Shown piece after piece: positions 60,469-64,000 of a DNA stretch of 64,000 nt. The notes below the pieces were generated by a model, which saw only the letters and a program-made list of their open reading frames with translations, was not told where the DNA came from and made no database searches. Source of the stretch: Vicugna pacos. Its lineage: Eukaryota; Chordata; Mammalia; Artiodactyla; Camelidae. The stretch covers positions 103,890,257 to 103,954,256 of the forward strand of contig NC_132989.1 in assembly GCF_048564905.1 (NCBI RefSeq). Reading direction: 5' to 3'. Every line of letters starts with the position of its first letter. Position 1 is the first letter of the stretch. Made by a program: the position numbers and the translations under genes.

Positions 60469-60610
60469 AGCTCACAGAGAAAATAACATGACAATGAACA
60501 TATATGTGTTCATGTACAACTGAAAAATTGTGCTCTACATTGGAATTTGACACAATATTGTAAAATGATTATAAATCAATAAAAATGTTAAAAAATAAAA
60601 ACAAAAGTTA
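60469..60610 (+). mobile_element. Very short 5'-truncated L1 3' end
   Basis: Only about 140 bp of the L1 3' UTR: 'gctcacagagaaaataacat', 'ctgaaaaattgtgctctaca', 'ttgacacaatattgtaaaat', 'gattataaatcaataaaaat' and an A-rich tail. It matches the ends of the copies finishing at 9494 and 11100 but differs at subfamily positions. A perfect 13-bp duplication flanks it, suggesting a comparatively recent insertion. Confidence 0.95.
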
Positions 60611-60623
60611 AAAAAATGATGTT
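60611..60623. repeat. Target-site duplication, right copy
   Basis: Exact copy of 60456-60468 after the A-rich tail. Confidence 0.92.
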
Positions 60624-61724
60624 GGAGACAAAACTGTCAGACAAAAGTTACGATCACTGAATTATGTTATAAAATATAAAGGACGTTAAAAATCTCAGAA
60701 GTTAAAAAAAAATCTTAAAAAGAAATATAAATGCATGTAAACCTTAATTACAACAACAAAAACTATCTTTAAAAACAAAAACTGAGAGATGTGGAGCCAT
60801 TTAAAACCATGTGACAATTTTCACCATGACCAGCCTGATAAAGTCTTTGTTTGGCTCCCATGACACTGTATTACCTGGTTTTCCTCTGACTTCTTTGGAA
60901 AGTTCATCTCAGTTGTTTAATGTTTTGTTTTCCTCATTTTGAATTTAAAGAGAGGAGGTCTTTATACGTTAATTCTAGGCTCTTTTTCTCACACTATAAT
61001 CTTTAAAAATGGCTTCAGTCACTTACTTTGATGCTTCTAAGTTCACATGACTGATGCAGTCTTTTCCTAAGAACTTTATGTTCATACACCTGCCCAACAT
61101 AGTATTTACTTGTGTAGATAAAAATCATCATCTTTATAAAAGTTTTGTTGGACACTTAAGACTATTTTTTGCCCAAGGTCTGGACCTTGTTTCTAAAATT
61201 AAGGAGTGGAGACAGAGGTTATGTTTTCTTCAAAGCCTCAAATATGTACTATCTGCCCTTTACCAAAAACAAACAAACAAACAAAACTGAAAACAAACAT
61301 ATGAAATGCAGGAAAATCAAAACACAAACAAAAAAAATGTTTGCTTGAGATGATACCTCAGAACTTCAGAAAGAAATTTTCTCTGAGTTCTTGAATGTAT
61401 AAGTTATTTTTCTATTACCTGGATATTTGAAGAAAGTATTTCCAGGTACAAAAACTTTGACTTTCACTGTCTATTCTTGACTCTCTTAATTCCTTTCTTC
61501 TACTGTTACCTTACATTATTTTGTGTGAAATATGATGCTACACTGATTTTCTATCCTTAATAAGTAACTTGGTGTTTTGGCCTGGAAGTTCAGAGGATAT
61601 TTTTAACCTTAAAATATAAATATTTTATATTTATATAAAATAAAATAATTTTAATAAAATTTAATTCATTTGTTAGAAAATACTTCAGCGTTAAACATTT
61701 AGGATGATAATTTCCTGAAATTTA
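60624..61724. other. Unassigned sequence
   Basis: No gene seen. The plus frame 61054-61290 ends in a simple 'caaa' run and has no recognisable domain. Confidence 0.5.
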
Positions 61725-62475
61725 TTTGCAGATTTAAAGCAGACTCAATAAAAACTCCACAAGATAATTCTAATATTAGAAGTGGATGTAACCTGCAATA
61801 GCAAAGTTTTTTTTTTTTAAAGAAAAAGATGTTGTAATACTTACATTCCCTTATTTTAAGAATTACCCTAAAACCATGGTAATCAAGAGAGTGTGGTATT
61901 GTCAAATGTATACCCTTAAAGTTCAAGAATGCAAAATAAAATACAGAAATGGATTATCACTTACATGGTCAATTAATTTTTCACAGTGATGGCAAAGCAA
62001 GTTTACGGGGAAATAATATTCCTACGAACAAACAGTAACAGGACAAAAAAAAATTTAGAACATCAACAGTTTCTTCACACCAAATACTAAAATTGATTTG
62101 AATTGGATCATAGTTTTGAAAACAAAAACTAAAACTATAAAATTCCTAGAAGAAAACTGTTGTGGCTTTGGAGCTGGCAAATTTTTCGTAGATAAGACAC
62201 CAAGAGCTAAGTGATAAAACTCATTGCATACTATATGATTCAAAGTATATGAGTTTCTAGGAAAGAAAATTATAATGACAGAAAGCAGATAAGTGTCTGC
62301 TAGGATCCAGGGATAGAGAGTGAGACTTCATAGAGGGATAATGGTACTCTTTTATATCTTGTTTGTTGTAAAGGTAACATGACCATACAAAAATGAACAA
62401 AACTTATCAAACAGTACACCTAAAATGAGTGAATTTTATTATATAAATATTATTCCCCAATAAAGCTAGTAGAGG
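61725..62475 (+). mobile_element. Ancient L1 (ORF2 end and 3' UTR), internally deleted
   Basis: ORF2-like sense phrases come first ('aattaccctaaaaccatggt', 'aactataaaattcctagaag', 'gataagacaccaagagctaa'). The sequence then jumps to the L1M 3' UTR ('gataagtgtctgctaggatc', 'ggtaacatgaccatacaaaa', 'acagtacacctaaaatgagt', 'ttattccccaataaagct'). The ORF2 C-terminal part between them is missing. Confidence 0.75.
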
Positions 62476-62529
62476 AGAGGCATAGATTTTATGAAAGCAG
62501 AATTTCCTCTTTTATTAGTAGATGATTTG

Positions 62530-63098
62530 ATAATGCCTGTATAAAATTAAACATATATATGCTATGATCTAGAAATTTCACTCCTAAATATATACCAGAG
62601 AAAATGAACATATATAACTGCATGTAGACTTGCATAAGACATCAGTAATATTTTTATAACATAAGACAAAAACTATAACCAAAAAGAATATCCAACAAAA
62701 GGTACATAGATAAATACATCGTGATATACTCATACAATGAAATACCACTCAGCTATAAATAGTGGTACAGACAACCGATAGAGGTAAAATCATGGACATC
62801 GCTCAAAAATATGCTGCTCTGTGAAATAACTGAACTTCTAAAAAATAGTATACAGTATCTTTCTAACTACAGGGATTTCCAAATCTGTGAAACAGAGAAA
62901 ACTAACCAATAAAGACAGAAATCAGAATAGCATCTTCCCTCAAGAAGATTGGGAAGGCAAAAAGGACATTTCTGGAGTGAGAAATACTCTACAGGTTGAT
63001 GGTGTTTTTGCGATAAATACTCAATTGTCAAAACTCAGAGTTTTGTTACAATTAAAATATGTGCTTTTCACTATGTATAAATTAGTAACTCAATAAAA
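62530..63098 (+). mobile_element. Ancient L1M 3' end
   Basis: Sense L1 landmarks in order: 'atttcactcctaaatatata', 'atactcatacaatgaaatac', 'cactcagctataaatagtgg', 'agacagaaatcagaatagca', 'tcaaaactcagagttttgtt', 'gtgcttttcactatgtataa' and 'attagtaactcaataaaa'. It lies just after another L1 3' end of the same orientation. The plus frame at 62887-63096 is 3' UTR read-through, not a gene. Confidence 0.8.
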
Positions 63099-64000
63099 CA
63101 TACGCAAGTTATCTACAAGTAAAAAATTAATTATATAATGGTGCTATAAATAATATTAATGTGTCTTTTATGCAGGATATTTCTTTACACTTTTATTAAT
63201 TAAAATATGAAGTTCTTTCCAAATATTTCATTCAAAATATGTTATTAAAATAATATATTTGCTTGCAGAAGAAATAATACTCAAAAATTTTACTTTTTTC
63301 TTCCTATGGTCTATTTGGCTTACCTTCTTATTTTCTCATTTGTGTTGTCAGAACTGTCCACCACATCTAAGTTTTAACACCTTAGTTTATATTTTCACAT
63401 CAGTATTTTGTATTCAGTAGTCAATTCTTATAATTCTAAGACATTTTTTATGACAAAGCAAAAGATGTATTATTGATTGAGTACTCAAAAGATTAAAAAA
63501 AGTCATTAACTTACTGAATCTAATACTTCATGTAAATCATATGTGTGTTTGTGTGTATGCATGTGATTTACTTCATTGATTGCCTTCAATCATCAACTTT
63601 ATAATAGTCAGCACAACTTCAGAAAAGATATAAATAAGATTAAAGCAGTTGCCTATGTACCCAGACCTTCAATAATTCAATAACCTGTATAAGAGGCTCT
63701 AAAAATGGAAAGTCTAGAAAAATTTGTGTATAGATGATTGCGTACAGCAAGCTGGAATGGAAGATTAATAACCTGCAAAGACTTTTGCTCCTTCTTAGGC
63801 ATACACTATAGGCGGATGTCCCTGGACACTTCCTCCAGGTTAATGTTTAAGACCAGATTATTGATTTCAATAAGTGAAAGATAGGGCAAAGAAAGTGAAA
63901 GCATTCACTTTATGGATCTTTTTATTTGACTGCCTCACAGCTATTTTATTCAAAATCGCATTACTGAAAACTGTATCAAAACTTTTTCATTAAAATATTT
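63099..64000. other. Unassigned AT-rich sequence
   Basis: No gene seen. A short TG-rich patch is at about 63543-63565. Confidence 0.5.

Noticed and set aside
1-64000. CRISPR arrays, operons, phage or plasmid features
   Set aside because: The sequence is mammalian nuclear DNA. Tandem repeats seen are microsatellites or short local duplications without regular spacers.
1-64000. tRNA, U6, 7SK, 5S or Y RNA genes or pseudogenes
   Set aside because: No A-box/B-box pair with a cloverleaf, and no U6, 7SK or Y RNA phrases were found on reading through. Only MIR fragments carry tRNA-derived ancestry.

Overview
This is a gene-poor, AT-rich stretch of mammalian nuclear DNA. CpG is depleted, MIR, L2 and old L1 fossils are dense, and microsatellites are common. 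L1 3' ends with the tail signature 'ttgacacaacattgtaaa' and 'attataaatcaataaa' (about 9430-9480, 11050-11095, 60550-60590) look cetartiodactyl and most resemble camelid L1 as I remember it. The lineage call is inference from repeat sequence, not from a gene. I see no exon of a host protein-coding gene and no functional RNA gene. The window reads as intergenic desert or the interior of a very long intron.

The one recognisable host gene is dead: a processed retrocopy of LIN37 (a DREAM/MuvB complex subunit) on the minus strand at about 8013-8724, ending in its own polyadenylation signal. It sits inside an ancient L1 ORF2 fragment. A younger L1 then landed about 40 bp from its 5' end, so 7770-9570 is a three-layer nest.

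L1 history dominates the rest. Three insertions (8763-9494, 29914-31643, 53481-54342) have the inverted 5' segment expected from twin priming, each with near-matching target-site duplications. A 2.5 kb 5'-truncated copy lies at 22717-25181, also with duplications, and a 1.3 kb copy at 27385-28710. The smallest, at 60469-60610, has a perfect 13-bp duplication. Two L1 3' ends at about 9064-9494 and 10679-11100 are roughly 98% identical direct repeats. Older L1 remnants are at 11170-11480, 16690-17165, 20715-21060, 46190-46510, 61725-62475 and 62530-63098.

LTR fossils concentrate at 48.4-50.5 kb: three LTR-like remnants and an MLT1-type LTR. A lone LTR is near 10.1-10.4 kb. A Tigger/MER2 DNA transposon remnant is at about 39.94-40.1 kb. 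Non-repeat items worth a look are a CpG-retaining block at 56.64-57.24 kb that may be a conserved regulatory element, a 45-bp-arm inverted repeat at 42751-42887, a 180-bp polypurine tract at 21596-21775, and an unassigned more complex segment at 38.15-39.43 kb. I found no evidence of a novel biological system. No open reading frame can be defended as a working gene.
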